Origin: Aureibaculum sp. 2308TA14-22
GTDB lineage: Bacteria > Bacteroidota > Bacteroidia > Flavobacteriales > Flavobacteriaceae
Direction: 5' to 3'
DNA: 64,000 nt
NCBI RefSeq assembly: GCF_040538665.1
Contig: NZ_JBEWXT010000001.1
Location: 62,001 to 126,000 of the forward strand
Shown: positions 45,050 through 54,261 of the stretch, in pieces
Position numbering within the stretch: position 1 is the first letter of the stretch
Layout: each line of letters begins with the position of its first letter
Position numbers and translations under genes: made by a program
Notes under the pieces: generated by a model
What the model saw: the letters and a program-made list of their open reading frames with translations, nothing else
Told to the model about the DNA's origin: nothing
Database searches by the model: none

Positions 45050-46855
45050 ATGGAATTAGTATCCTCTAAAGAAATTGCTAAAGTAGTACACTTAGACAAA
45101 TATGGCTTTGTAGGTACTTTTATGGGTTGGATTTTGTTAAAAGTACTACGTATTTCTAAACTCAACAGAATTTATAAAAAGCACAAGAATAAACATGATG
45201 TTGATTTTTTAAATGCAATTTTAGATGAGGTACAGATTAAATTTGAAATACCAGAAGAAGATCTCAAACGCATACCTAAAGAAGGGGCTTTTATTAGTGT
45301 TTCCAATCACCCATTGGGTGGTATTGATGGTATTTTATTACTCAAGCTTTTAGTCGAAAAAAGACCAGATTATAAAATTATTGCCAATTTTTTACTGCAT
45401 AGAATAGAACCATTAAAGCCATATGTAATGCCGGTCAATCCGTTTGAGGATAGAAAGGATGCAAAATCTAGTGTTACAGGTATAAAAAATGCGTTACAGC
45501 ATTTGAGAGATGGTTACCCACTAGGTATTTTTCCAGCGGGTGAAGTCTCTACATATAAAGATGGTAAATTAATTGTAGATAAACCTTGGGAAGAAGGTGC
45601 TATAAAATTAATTCATAAGGCAAACGTACCAATCATCCCCATATACTTTCATGCCAAAAATAGCCGTTTGTTTTATTTTCTTTCTAAAATAAATGACACA
45701 CTTAGAACGGCAAAGTTACCATCGGAACTTTTAACTCAAAAAAGTAGAACCATTAAGGTTCGAATAGGTAAACCCATATCGATAAAAGACCAAAAAGAAC
45801 ATGAAAATATTGATGATTTTCATCAGTTTATACGAAAGAAAACGTATATGCTAGCCAATCCGTTTGAAGTAAATACACGTTTGATAAAAACTCCATCGCT
45901 GAAAATACCTAAACAGCCAAAAGAAGTAATTCCTGCGGTTTCTATAGAAAAAATCAATAAAGAAATAGAAGCGTTACGAAAAGGCGACGAACGTTTGCTG
46001 GAAAGCAAAAACTACGAGGTTTTTTTGGCCGAGAGTGACAAAATTCCCAATATTTTAAGAGAAATAGGCCGACTTCGAGAAATTACTTTCCGAGAAGTGG
46101 GAGAAGGCACGAACAATGCCATAGATCTGGATGTTTACGATAAATATTACCAACATATGTTTTTGTGGGATAATAAAGCACAAATTGTGGTCGGTGCTTA
46201 CCGTATGGGGTTTGGTAGAGAAATCTATAAAAAACACGGTATAAAAGGTTTTTATATCAGTACGTTATTCCGAATGGAAGCGGAGCTTTTCAATATGATG
46301 GAAAAATCCATTGAAATGGGCAGGGCGTTTATCATTAAAGCATATCAGCAAAAACCGATGCCGTTGTTCTTGTTGTGGAAAGGGATAGTGCACGTAACCC
46401 TACGCTATCCGGACCATAAATATTTAATTGGTGGTGTTAGTATTAGCAACCAGTTTTCAAATTTTTCCAAATCGTTGATGATCGAATTTATGAAATCCAA
46501 TTATTACGATCCATATTTGGCACAATATATCCATCCTAAAAAAGAATACAAGGTGAAGTTGAACGATGTGGACAAGGATTTTGTTTTTGACGAAAGTAAA
46601 TCGGATATGCAAAAATTCGATAAAATTATTGATGAGCTTGAGCCGGGTGCATTACGATTGCCCGTTCTGTTAAAAAAATACGTAAAACAAAATGCCAGAT
46701 TGGTTGCCTTTAATGTAGATCCGAAATTTAATAATGCCGTTGATGGCTTAATGTACATTAGAATTGCCGACCTGCCCGAAAGCACAGTTAAACCTGTTAT
46801 GGAAGAGTTTCAGGCTGAGTTGGAAAGAAAACTTTCCGAAAGTGAAAATAAATAA
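45050..46855 (+). CDS. Bifunctional lipid acyltransferase (PlsC domain + GNAT/hemolysin-type domain)
   Basis: The protein has 601 residues. Residues 75-280 form a PlsC-type O-acyltransferase: VSNHPLGGIDGILLLKLL (HPxxGxD), FPAGEVSTYKDGK and an acceptor site PIIPIYFHAKNSR. Residues 320-560 match the hemolysin-like N-acyltransferase (OlsB type): LREITFREVGEGTNNAIDLDVYD and IGGVSISNQFSNFSKSLM. Fused proteins of this kind (OlsF) make ornithine lipids, and Bacteroidota homologues make glycine lipids; which amino acid is used here is open. No signal peptide. A terminator follows. Confidence 0.85.
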   Translation: MELVSSKEIAKVVHLDKYGFVGTFMGWILLKVLRISKLNRIYKKHKNKHDVDFLNAILDEVQIKFEIPEEDLKRIPKEGAFISVSNHPLGGIDGILLLKLLVEKRPDYKIIANFLLHRIEPLKPYVMPVNPFEDRKDAKSSVTGIKNALQHLRDGYPLGIFPAGEVSTYKDGKLIVDKPWEEGAIKLIHKANVPIIPIYFHAKNSRLFYFLSKINDTLRTAKLPSELLTQKSRTIKVRIGKPISIKDQKEHENIDDFHQFIRKKTYMLANPFEVNTRLIKTPSLKIPKQPKEVIPAVSIEKINKEIEALRKGDERLLESKNYEVFLAESDKIPNILREIGRLREITFREVGEGTNNAIDLDVYDKYYQHMFLWDNKAQIVVGAYRMGFGREIYKKHGIKGFYISTLFRMEAELFNMMEKSIEMGRAFIIKAYQQKPMPLFLLWKGIVHVTLRYPDHKYLIGGVSISNQFSNFSKSLMIEFMKSNYYDPYLAQYIHPKKEYKVKLNDVDKDFVFDESKSDMQKFDKIIDELEPGALRLPVLLKKYVKQNARLVAFNVDPKFNNAVDGLMYIRIADLPESTVKPVMEEFQAELERKLSESENK

Positions 46856-46885
46856 AAAGGTTGGTGCCCCCCCAACCTTTTTTTA
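46855..46885. terminator. Bidirectional terminator
   Basis: AAAAGGTTGG (46855-46864) pairs with CCAACCTTTT (46872-46881) around TGCCCCC. T-rich on both strands; serves the acyltransferase gene and the convergent DUF4870 gene. Confidence 0.88.
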
Positions 46886-46900
46886 TTTTAGAGATAATTT

Positions 46901-47551
46901 TTATATAGATTTGAACCAATCCTGAAATTGATCTCCTAACGCAAAAACTGGTTTTGTTTTACCGCCTAGAGCTCCAACTAAGCTCATCACCCATAATACA
47001 AAGCAAAATAGAGCAACAATAAAACCTAAGAAAGGAATAAGGCTTAAAAACGATAAAAGAAAAATACCTAATGTTTGTCTAATATAAAACGAGCCAAATT
47101 CAGTCTTTTTATTACCGTTCATTACAAAAGCTATAATCCAACCAATTAATGTGAGGTGGGCAACAATAGCAATAGTTTTTGCATCTTGTAAAACTTCTTT
47201 AGCGTCATCGGCAAATTCTTTAGCCTCTTGTTTTGCATCTGCGTAAAATTCTTGTGCATCTTCTTTTAGCTCAGAAGCTTTTTCGCCGGCTTTATCTGCA
47301 ACATCTTTAACAGTTTCTTTGGCATCATCAAATGCTTCTTTAGCATCTTCTTTTAGTTCAGATGCCTTTTCGCCAGCTTTGTCGGCAACATCTTTAACGG
47401 TTTCTTTAGCGTCATCAAACACTTTTTTAGCATCATCTTTTAATTCTGACGCTTTTTCGCTTGCATTATCAGCAGCATCTTTTGTAGCATCTTTTGCATC
47501 GTCAAATGCATCTTTAGCTTTGTCTTCTAAATTTTTGTTTTCCTCTGACAT
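46901..47551 (-). CDS. DUF4870 membrane protein with LEA-like helical repeats
   Basis: The protein has 216 residues. Residues 5-125 are almost wholly Lys/Asp/Glu/Ala, built on repeats of DAKETVKDVADKAGEKASELKE with a 33-residue period (multiples of 11, as in LEA-type amphipathic helices). Residues 128-210 hold about three membrane segments with GSFYIRQTLGIFLLSFLSLIP, characteristic of DUF4870/TM2-like proteins. The repeat region would form a long amphipathic helix lying on or beside the membrane. Role unknown; envelope or desiccation stress is a guess from the repeats. Confidence 0.85.
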   Translation of the reverse strand: MSEENKNLEDKAKDAFDDAKDATKDAADNASEKASELKDDAKKVFDDAKETVKDVADKAGEKASELKEDAKEAFDDAKETVKDVADKAGEKASELKEDAQEFYADAKQEAKEFADDAKEVLQDAKTIAIVAHLTLIGWIIAFVMNGNKKTEFGSFYIRQTLGIFLLSFLSLIPFLGFIVALFCFVLWVMSLVGALGGKTKPVFALGDQFQDWFKSI

Positions 47552-47649
47552 GATTAGGTATTTATAAGGTTAATTTTTACCAAATCTACAAAAAAATAGA
47601 GACTAATGATATTAGTACGTTTCTATTAAAATTGCTACTTTTGATTTCT

Positions 47650-48645
47650 ATGGAAAACAATCCCAAAATAGCTGTGTTTGGTGGTGGTAGTTGGGCAACG
47701 GCCATTGTAAAAATATTAAGCGAAAATGTAGATGAAATAGGCTGGTATATGCGTAGTACAGCTATTTTAGAACATATTAAGCTAAATCAGCACAATCCCA
47801 AGTATATAAGTTCGGTTGAGTTTAATACAGAGCAGTTGATTTTAAGTAATGATATTAACGAAATGGTCAATTATGCTGACTATTTGATTTTTGCAATTCC
47901 TTCTGCATTCTTAAATGAAGAATTAGAAAAACTAACAACATCGCTTAACAGAAAAGTTATCTTTTCAGCAATAAAAGGTATTGTTCCTGAATCTGGATTA
48001 ATAGTAGGAGAGCATTTTCATGAAAAATATCAAATTCCATTTGAAGATATTGGTGTAATCACTGGACCTTGTCATGCTGAGGAAGTGGCTCTAGAACGTT
48101 TGTCATATTTAACTATAGCCTGTAGTGATGAAAGTAAAGCTGAAGTAATGAGCAGCTTGGTGGCGAGTAGGTATATTAATACAAAAACTTCAGATGATAT
48201 TGTTGGGACGGAGTATGCCGCTGTTTTAAAAAACATTTATGCTCTAGCGGCAGGTATTGCTCATGGTGTAGGATATGGAGATAATTTTCAGGCCGTATTA
48301 ATGTCAAATGCTATTAGAGAAATGAAACGTTTCATTAAAAAAGTGCATAAAATGAAACGTAATATTAACAATTCAGCCTATTTGGGTGATTTATTAGTTA
48401 CAGGATACTCGGTATTTAGCAGAAATAGGATGTTTGGTAATATGATAGGTAAAGGGTATACTGTAAAATCTGCAATGTTAGAAATGAATATGGTTGCAGA
48501 AGGTTATTATGCTACTAAAAGTGCTTACAAAATAAAAGAAGATAATGGTGCTAATACACCCATAATTGATACAGTTTATAGAATACTCTATGAAAATGAA
48601 AATCCAAAAAAGGAATTTATAAAGTTAGCCGATGTTTTGGACTGA
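47650..48645 (+). CDS. gpsA: Glycerol-3-phosphate dehydrogenase [NAD(P)+]
   Basis: The start at 47650 (MENNPKIAVFGGGSWATAIVKIL) places the Rossmann GGGSWATA at residues 12-19; an earlier ATG at 47632 adds six hydrophobic residues. The protein has 331 residues. IFAIPSAFL, VITGPCHAEEVALERLSYLTIA (the GPSxAxEV region), and VLKNIYALAAGIAHGVGYGDN (catalytic Lys) are present. It makes sn-glycerol-3-phosphate for phospholipids. A TAnnTTTG box (TACTTTTG, 47636-47643) lies just 6 nt ahead of the ATG, so the mRNA could be nearly leaderless. Confidence 0.95.
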   Translation: MENNPKIAVFGGGSWATAIVKILSENVDEIGWYMRSTAILEHIKLNQHNPKYISSVEFNTEQLILSNDINEMVNYADYLIFAIPSAFLNEELEKLTTSLNRKVIFSAIKGIVPESGLIVGEHFHEKYQIPFEDIGVITGPCHAEEVALERLSYLTIACSDESKAEVMSSLVASRYINTKTSDDIVGTEYAAVLKNIYALAAGIAHGVGYGDNFQAVLMSNAIREMKRFIKKVHKMKRNINNSAYLGDLLVTGYSVFSRNRMFGNMIGKGYTVKSAMLEMNMVAEGYYATKSAYKIKEDNGANTPIIDTVYRILYENENPKKEFIKLADVLD

Positions 48646-48655
48646 CCTAAAAAGT

Positions 48656-49975
48656 TTAGTGATGAGTTAGGGCAAACAAACCTTCATTTAATAAATTCAA
48701 CGCTTTTACTTTATCACTTTTTTCAACCAATAACGAAATGTTATATTGACTTCCTCCATAAGAAATCATACGAATGGGTACATCGGTTAAACAGTTTAAA
48801 ACTGCTCCGCTAATACCTTTTCCACTATGCGAAAAATTACCAGCCAAGCAGATAATACTCATATCTGTATCATATTCCACTTTTCCAAAAACATCCAATT
48901 CTTCAACAATTTCATTTAGATATTTGGAATTGTCTATTGTCAATGATACAGCAATTTCTGATGTGGTAATCATATCAATTGGAGTATGATACTTTTCAAA
49001 TACCTCAAAAACATTTTTTAAAAAACCATAGGCCATTAACATTCTGTACGATTTTATTTTTATGGCAATAATGCCATCTTTTGCAGCAATGGCTCTAACA
49101 CCAACACTATTGTTACAATTTTTTATCAACGTACCTTTTGCCTCAGGATTAAACGTATTTTTCAACAGAACGGGAATATTGTTTTTTTGTGCCGGGATAA
49201 TACTTTGCGGATGTAAAATTTTTGCCCCAAAATATGCTAATTCCGCAGCCTCGTCAAAAGTGACTTCGCCAACAGGAAAAGTATTTTCTACAAACCGAGG
49301 ATCATTATTGTGCATACCATCAATATCGGTCCAAATTTGGATTTCCTTGGCATCCACGGCCGCCCCGATTAATGAGGCACTGTAATCACTTCCGCCTCTT
49401 TTTAAATTGTCGATTTCATTATTTGGATTCAAACAAATAAAACCTTGGGTGATGTAGGTCTTACTTTTATGTTCCGCTAAAATTGCATTTAATTTTGTAC
49501 TGATTTGTTCAGTTTCTGGCTCTTCATTACTGTCAATGGACATAAAATCAAGAGCGGAAATTAAGATTGAGTCGTTGCCTAACTCATTTTGATAAAGTTG
49601 AAATAAATGAGTAGAAATAAGCTCGCCCTGAGCCAAAATAATTTTGTCGTTTTTTTCAGATGCAGCAGCTAAAGAACGGATTTCATTAAATTTAGTTTTT
49701 ATAAAGCTTTGGGCTTTTAAGTAATGTGTTTCTGAACCAAACAAGTCTTTAATTAACTGATGATAACTAAACTCAAGCTCATTGATTAAGGCTATTGCTT
49801 TTTCTTTCTTGTCCAGAGCCAAGCATTCATTAATATCTACCAGACAATTTGTGGTTCCAGAAACAGCGGACAAAACAACTATCTTTTCATCGCTACAATC
49901 ATTGATAATAGCGGCTACTTTTTTTATGTTTTCAGCATTGCCAACTGATGTTCCTCCAAACTTAAAAACGATCAT
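48656..49975 (-). CDS. Aspartate kinase, second copy
   Basis: The start at 49975 (MIVFKFGGTSVGNAENIKKV) begins directly at the kinase motif; the open frame to 50071 has no conserved residues. The protein has 439 residues. VVLSAVSGTTN, YITQGFICLNPNNEIDNLKRGGSDYSAS, WTDIDGMHNNDPRFV and YFGAKILHPQSIIPAQ fit aspartate kinase. C-terminal ACT domains (310-439) include GKGISGAVLNCL and RMISYGGSQYNISLLV. It is divergent from an ACT-domain protein across 98 bp and convergent with gpsA (10 bp). Confidence 0.93.
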   Translation of the reverse strand: MIVFKFGGTSVGNAENIKKVAAIINDCSDEKIVVLSAVSGTTNCLVDINECLALDKKEKAIALINELEFSYHQLIKDLFGSETHYLKAQSFIKTKFNEIRSLAAASEKNDKIILAQGELISTHLFQLYQNELGNDSILISALDFMSIDSNEEPETEQISTKLNAILAEHKSKTYITQGFICLNPNNEIDNLKRGGSDYSASLIGAAVDAKEIQIWTDIDGMHNNDPRFVENTFPVGEVTFDEAAELAYFGAKILHPQSIIPAQKNNIPVLLKNTFNPEAKGTLIKNCNNSVGVRAIAAKDGIIAIKIKSYRMLMAYGFLKNVFEVFEKYHTPIDMITTSEIAVSLTIDNSKYLNEIVEELDVFGKVEYDTDMSIICLAGNFSHSGKGISGAVLNCLTDVPIRMISYGGSQYNISLLVEKSDKVKALNLLNEGLFALTHH

Positions 49976-50073
49976 ACTATAAATTTTACACAAAAATTGG
50001 ATTGTTCGTTTTGTTGTGCAATTTTTTAATTTATTTTTACAAAATATAACAAATAGTTTAATTTTAAACAATT

Positions 50074-50733
50074 ATGAAAACGATACAACAGGCGGTAACA
50101 GCTATAATAAATAAAACACCTTTTATTGAGGAGGCTTTGTATGATAAATTGATAAATGTTTCCTCATTGGCAAGAGTTATAAAACCAGAGGTAGAAAAAC
50201 TACTGCGAAAAGACATTAAAGAAGGGGCTATTATGATGGCCATTAACAGATTATCGCCTTCAAGTGTGTTGAAAATTAGAAAGAATATCAGGAAGATTGC
50301 TTTTTCTTCGGGCGATTTTATAATGCGTTCGGACCTCTGTGATTATACTTATAAAAATACACCAACGTTGGTACCTAAAATCACAAAACTGTTGAACGAT
50401 ATTGGCAATGACAGCGATAATTTCTTTACCATTTCGCAAGGTGTTTTTGAAACGAGTATAGTGGTCAGTAAAAAAATAGAATCCAAAATAGAAAATATCT
50501 TTAAAGACGAAGAAATACTTTGGTCTGCAACAAACCTAGCCTCGTTGACTATCAAATTACCCAAAACCAATGTTGAGCAATCTGGTATTTATTACTTTAT
50601 TTTAAAGCAATTGGCTTGGGCAAATATTTCAGTACAAGAGGTTATTTCAACTACAAATGAAATTACTATTGTAGTAAAAGAAACCGACATTAAACAAACT
50701 TTTTCAATATTGATGGATATGAAGTTGGGTTAG
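50074..50733 (+). CDS. ACT-domain protein beside aspartate kinase
   Basis: The protein has 219 residues. The N-terminal 90 residues are helical (IEEALYDKLINVSSLARVIKPEVEKLL) with no named domain. The C-terminal 60 residues (SGIYYFILKQLAWANISVQEVISTTNEITIVV, in parts) match the second ACT repeat of aspartate kinases (GIxxxIxxxLxxxxIxVxEVIS). It has no kinase domain. It is divergent from the second aspartate kinase, which suggests an accessory amino-acid-sensing regulator; that is inference. Similar free ACT proteins occur in Bacteroidota. Confidence 0.75.
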   Translation: MKTIQQAVTAIINKTPFIEEALYDKLINVSSLARVIKPEVEKLLRKDIKEGAIMMAINRLSPSSVLKIRKNIRKIAFSSGDFIMRSDLCDYTYKNTPTLVPKITKLLNDIGNDSDNFFTISQGVFETSIVVSKKIESKIENIFKDEEILWSATNLASLTIKLPKTNVEQSGIYYFILKQLAWANISVQEVISTTNEITIVVKETDIKQTFSILMDMKLG

Positions 50734-50790
50734 GGATTGTTCTTAAATGGTTTTATTATAATTTTAATGTAAGTTTTGTTGTTTCTGATA

Positions 50791-51636
50791 TTAATTGAAA
50801 AATCGAGTTATTTCAGCTATAAGAACATCTAATTCTCTGCTAAAGTCTACTTGATTCTCATTAGGCAAGGATTCCGATTCTCTAATTTTTTCATGTAAAT
50901 ACATTTCCGCAATACTTTTCATAGATTTATTTAGATGCGTCATATTTTTTTTGAAGCTAACTCCTCCATATTGAGCACATACCTGATCAAAAGCTGTATG
51001 TCCAAATATAGGTGGAATATGGTTAATAATAGAACGACTAATCATCGCAACACTCAAAAAATTACCCATTGCATAATTGTCATTGAGTTCATCTAGCATT
51101 CTAATTAACCTTGTTAAGTCAAATTTATCAGAATTAATTTTCCGTAATGCAACTATTCGACTATTATGTATAAATGATCGATTACTTTTTATAGCATTAA
51201 ATTTTCTATTAGGATTCTGCTCATTTAATTTCAATTCACACCATTCTAATAACATTAATTTTTGCTGACTTGGAGGGATTTCTTTTCCACCTTGAGTAGT
51301 TTTTGAACCTTTGAATTCCCTATAAACAAAATTCAAAAAGTCAGTTTTTTTTCCTGAAAATTTTTTGAAATGAAACTCAAGAAAATCAGTGACTTTAGCA
51401 AATGGTAGATGATGCAAAATCCTAACAAATGTTCCATAATTTTTACGAAAATCTATTTCATTTATTTGATTAGTAGGTTTAGTCTTTTCCTGATAGATTG
51501 TGAAATCTCTACTTATGAAATATGTTTCGCCATCAACTTGAAGTATTTCTTTTTTTGATTCAGAAAATTCAGCATCATTTATAAATTCGTGATGAAAATA
51601 TAATTCATATTCATCCCAATATTGAGTTAAACTCAT
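50791..51636 (-). CDS. Protein of unknown function, HEPN-like helical C-terminus
   Basis: The protein has 281 residues, no signal peptide and no membrane segment. Residues 1-110 are mixed; the C-terminal half is helical with LIRMLDELNDNYAMGNFLSVAMISRSIINHIPPIFG and then NKSMKSIAEMYLHEKIRESESLP. The style recalls HEPN or abortive-infection-associated helical proteins. I cannot name a family. It is an isolated gene among housekeeping genes. Confidence 0.65.
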   Translation of the reverse strand: MSLTQYWDEYELYFHHEFINDAEFSESKKEILQVDGETYFISRDFTIYQEKTKPTNQINEIDFRKNYGTFVRILHHLPFAKVTDFLEFHFKKFSGKKTDFLNFVYREFKGSKTTQGGKEIPPSQQKLMLLEWCELKLNEQNPNRKFNAIKSNRSFIHNSRIVALRKINSDKFDLTRLIRMLDELNDNYAMGNFLSVAMISRSIINHIPPIFGHTAFDQVCAQYGGVSFKKNMTHLNKSMKSIAEMYLHEKIRESESLPNENQVDFSRELDVLIAEITRFFN

Positions 51637-51673
51637 ACAGTTTTAATGTTAAGAACAATAATTTTTTATAGGC

Positions 51674-51844
51674 TTAAAACTCCTTCTTTTTCTTCGCCCT
51701 ATAATACATATAATACGCAATTGCCACTAATACGACAAAAGGTAAAAACGTACCGATTAAAACACCAATTTCATATTGGCTATCGGGTGCGTCTTTAATT
51801 TTTTGTTCAATGTCAACTTCTTGTAAAAAAATCAGAAATCTCAT
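51674..51844 (-). CDS. Small single-pass membrane protein, 56 residues
   Basis: The ATG overlaps the upstream TGA (ATGA, 51841-51844), so translation is coupled. MRFLIFLQEVDIEQKIKDAP is followed by a single helix GVLIGTFLPFVVLVAIAYYMYY and a Lys-rich tail RAKKKKEF. No family recognised. The position after an enoyl-CoA hydratase gene suggests coexpression; function unknown. Confidence 0.7.
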   Translation of the reverse strand: MRFLIFLQEVDIEQKIKDAPDSQYEIGVLIGTFLPFVVLVAIAYYMYYRAKKKKEF

Positions 51845-52593
51845 TTCTTGAATTTTTTAAGTGCTTTTTTAGTAAAATCAGATAACACTAATTTTCCACT
51901 AATTTCTGCTCTTTCAATTAATAAAGTGTTCCAATTTTCTGTACCTTCCCAAAGTACTTTTTTCATTCCTTTTAACGCATCTGGATTATAATCAGCTAGT
52001 TTTTTGGAGAGACTTTCTACATATTCGTCCATATCTCCAGTAGATGCAAAAACTCTAGCATATAAATTATTCTCTTTAGCCCAATAGGCAGAATGCCATT
52101 CGGTAGCATCTAATGATAGTTTACTAAATGCTGCAATTCCCGACTTACGCGTAATGGCAGGTTCAATTACAAAAGGACCAATACCAATAGTGAGTTCTGA
52201 TAATTTAATATCGGCTTTTTCTGTGGCAAAGCAATAATCGGTTGCCGCAATAATGCCAACACCACCGCCAACGGCTTTTCCTTGAACCCTGCCTATAATA
52301 AGTTTGGAACACTTCCGCATGGCGTTTATCAAATTGGCAAACCCAGAAAAGAACTCTTTCCCCTCTTCTAAATTGGTTATGGCTACCAATTCATCAAAAG
52401 AAGCTCCTGCACAAAAGGCTTTTTCGCCTTCACTTTGCAAAACAATAACTTGAATGGTGTCATCATCGCTCAAGCGATTAATATTTTCTATTAATCTATT
52501 TAATAATGCAGTAGGAAACGAATTACTTGCCGGATGCCCAAAAGTAAGGGTTGCAGTATTTTTCCTAATGCTTGTAAGTACAGTACCTTCCAT
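51841..52593 (-). CDS. Enoyl-CoA hydratase/isomerase family protein
   Basis: The protein has 250 residues of the crotonase fold. Oxyanion loops: SEGEKAFCAGASFDELVAIT (first) and GRVQGKAVGGGVGIIAATDYC (second), then LSELTIGIGPFVIEPAI. A canonical Glu at the second catalytic position is GIGPF rather than clear, so the reaction (hydratase, isomerase or another crotonase) is open. The ATG shares one base with the stop of fabD (TAATG at 52593). Confidence 0.88.
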   Translation of the reverse strand: MEGTVLTSIRKNTATLTFGHPASNSFPTALLNRLIENINRLSDDDTIQVIVLQSEGEKAFCAGASFDELVAITNLEEGKEFFSGFANLINAMRKCSKLIIGRVQGKAVGGGVGIIAATDYCFATEKADIKLSELTIGIGPFVIEPAITRKSGIAAFSKLSLDATEWHSAYWAKENNLYARVFASTGDMDEYVESLSKKLADYNPDALKGMKKVLWEGTENWNTLLIERAEISGKLVLSDFTKKALKKFKK

Positions 52594-53486
52594 TAGTTTT
52601 CTTCTTCAAGTGTTGCACCATTGGCGGTAACCGATCTATCAATTTTACGCATTAACCCTTGCAAAACTTTTCCAGGTCCGACTTCGGTAAATTCAGTCGC
52701 ACCATCTGCAATCATTTTCTGAATGGATTGTGTCCATCGTACTGGAGCGGTCAACTGAGCGATTAAATTTTTCTTAATATCGTCAGCGTTGTTTACTGCC
52801 GAAGCGGTTACGTTTTGATAAATAGGACAGTTAGGTTCGCTAAATGTTGTATTCTCTATTGCGGCGGCCAATTCCTCACGGGCTGGTTCCATTAATGGCG
52901 AATGAAAAGCTCCGCCTACGGGCAGTACCAAAGCTCTTCTTGCTCCAGCCTCGGTCAAGGCCTCACAAGCTAAATTTATGGCATCTATTTCTCCAGAGAT
53001 AACCAACTGTCCAGGGCAATTATAATTGGCAGCAACTACAACACCGTCAGTTTTGGCACAAATATTTTCAACAATTTCATCGTCTAAACCTAATACGGCA
53101 GCCATAGTTGAAGGTTGTAATTCGCATGCTTTTTGCATTGCCAATGCACGTTGCGATACGAGTTTTAAACCGTCTTCAAAAGATAAGGCTCCGTTGGCCA
53201 CTAAGGCAGAAAATTCACCTAGTGAATGCCCAGCTACCATCTGAGGGTTGAATTTATCTCCCAAGGTTTTTGCTAACGCAGCCGAGTGCAAAAAAATTGC
53301 AGGTTGGGTTACCTTCGTTTCTTTGAGTTGTTCGGCAGTTCCCTCAAACATTATATCGGTTATGGAAAAGCCTAAAATGTCATTGGCTTGTTCAAAGAGT
53401 TCTTGGGCAATGTTCGATTTTTCATAAATGTCTAAACCCATTCCTGAAAATTGAGCTCCCTGACCAGGAAAAATATATGCGTGCAT
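52593..53486 (-). CDS. fabD: Malonyl-CoA:ACP transacylase
   Basis: The protein has 297 residues. YIFPGQGAQFSGMG begins it; the nucleophile Ser is in VAGHSLGEFSALVANGALSFED (GHSLGE); His in VGGAFHSPLMEPA; C-terminal TEVGPGKVLQGLMRKI. It loads malonate on acyl carrier protein for fatty-acid synthesis. It is coupled to a crotonase-family gene downstream. Confidence 0.96.
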   Translation of the reverse strand: MHAYIFPGQGAQFSGMGLDIYEKSNIAQELFEQANDILGFSITDIMFEGTAEQLKETKVTQPAIFLHSAALAKTLGDKFNPQMVAGHSLGEFSALVANGALSFEDGLKLVSQRALAMQKACELQPSTMAAVLGLDDEIVENICAKTDGVVVAANYNCPGQLVISGEIDAINLACEALTEAGARRALVLPVGGAFHSPLMEPAREELAAAIENTTFSEPNCPIYQNVTASAVNNADDIKKNLIAQLTAPVRWTQSIQKMIADGATEFTEVGPGKVLQGLMRKIDRSVTANGATLEEEN

Positions 53487-53568
53487 AAGTTGGTTTTAAA
53501 AGTTGTTCTACAAAAATAGAAAATTTGAATCTAATGAGGTTCATAAATATTTTATACTTTTGGTTGTA

Positions 53569-54261
53569 ATGAAACCCTCAAAGAAACTATTGGCATATAA
53601 AATCTATATGGTGTTGGCCGCCCTATTCATTACCTCTCTAGTCGTTTCAAACTTAATTTTTCAAAAGTTTTTTTCGTGGGACTTTTTTGGAGTTTATACT
53701 TTTGAAATTTCCGTTGGCATATTACCTTATCCGATAACCTTTTTAGTAACCGATTTGATTTCTGAAATTTATGGAAAGAAAAAGGCAAATCAGGTAGTTA
53801 TTGCGGGTATTTTTGCCTCATTTTTTTCTTTATTGATTATTTACGTAGCCGATGTTGTACCAGCTACTGCTTGGTCTCCCGTAGATGATACTGTTTTCAG
53901 CAACGTTTTTGGACTGTCAATATTGGCTGTGTTTTCTTCAATGATTGCATATTTACTGGCTCAATTTGTGGATATTCGAATTTACCATTATTGGAAAAAA
54001 CTAACCAAAGGAAGGCACTTATGGTTACGGAATAATTTCTCAACAGTAACCTCACAATTTTTGGACACTTTTTCTGTATTGTTTTTATTGTGCTCTTTTG
54101 GTGTTATTGAATGGGATTTGTTTGGAAAATTATTGTTAAACGGCTTTCTGTTTAAAGTAATGGTGGCATTTTTGGACACCCCAATTTTATATATAGCCGT
54201 ACATTATTTTAGACAATTATTCAACTTAGAGGTTGGCGAAGAAATTGATTTAGATGCTTAA
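53569..54261 (+). CDS. Queuosine precursor transporter family (YhhQ/COG1738) membrane protein
   Basis: The start at 53569 (MKPSKKLLAYKIYMVLAALF) is chosen because the upstream frame to 53503 lacks conservation. The protein has 230 residues with about six helices. TYTFEISVGILPYPITFLVTDLISEIYGKKKA, in parts, is the family signature (P-x-T-FxxTDxxxEIYG), and FVDIRIYHYWKK follows. It probably imports a queuine precursor. The 3' end overlaps the convergent response regulator by 4 bp. Confidence 0.9.
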   Translation: MKPSKKLLAYKIYMVLAALFITSLVVSNLIFQKFFSWDFFGVYTFEISVGILPYPITFLVTDLISEIYGKKKANQVVIAGIFASFFSLLIIYVADVVPATAWSPVDDTVFSNVFGLSILAVFSSMIAYLLAQFVDIRIYHYWKKLTKGRHLWLRNNFSTVTSQFLDTFSVLFLLCSFGVIEWDLFGKLLLNGFLFKVMVAFLDTPILYIAVHYFRQLFNLEVGEEIDLDA

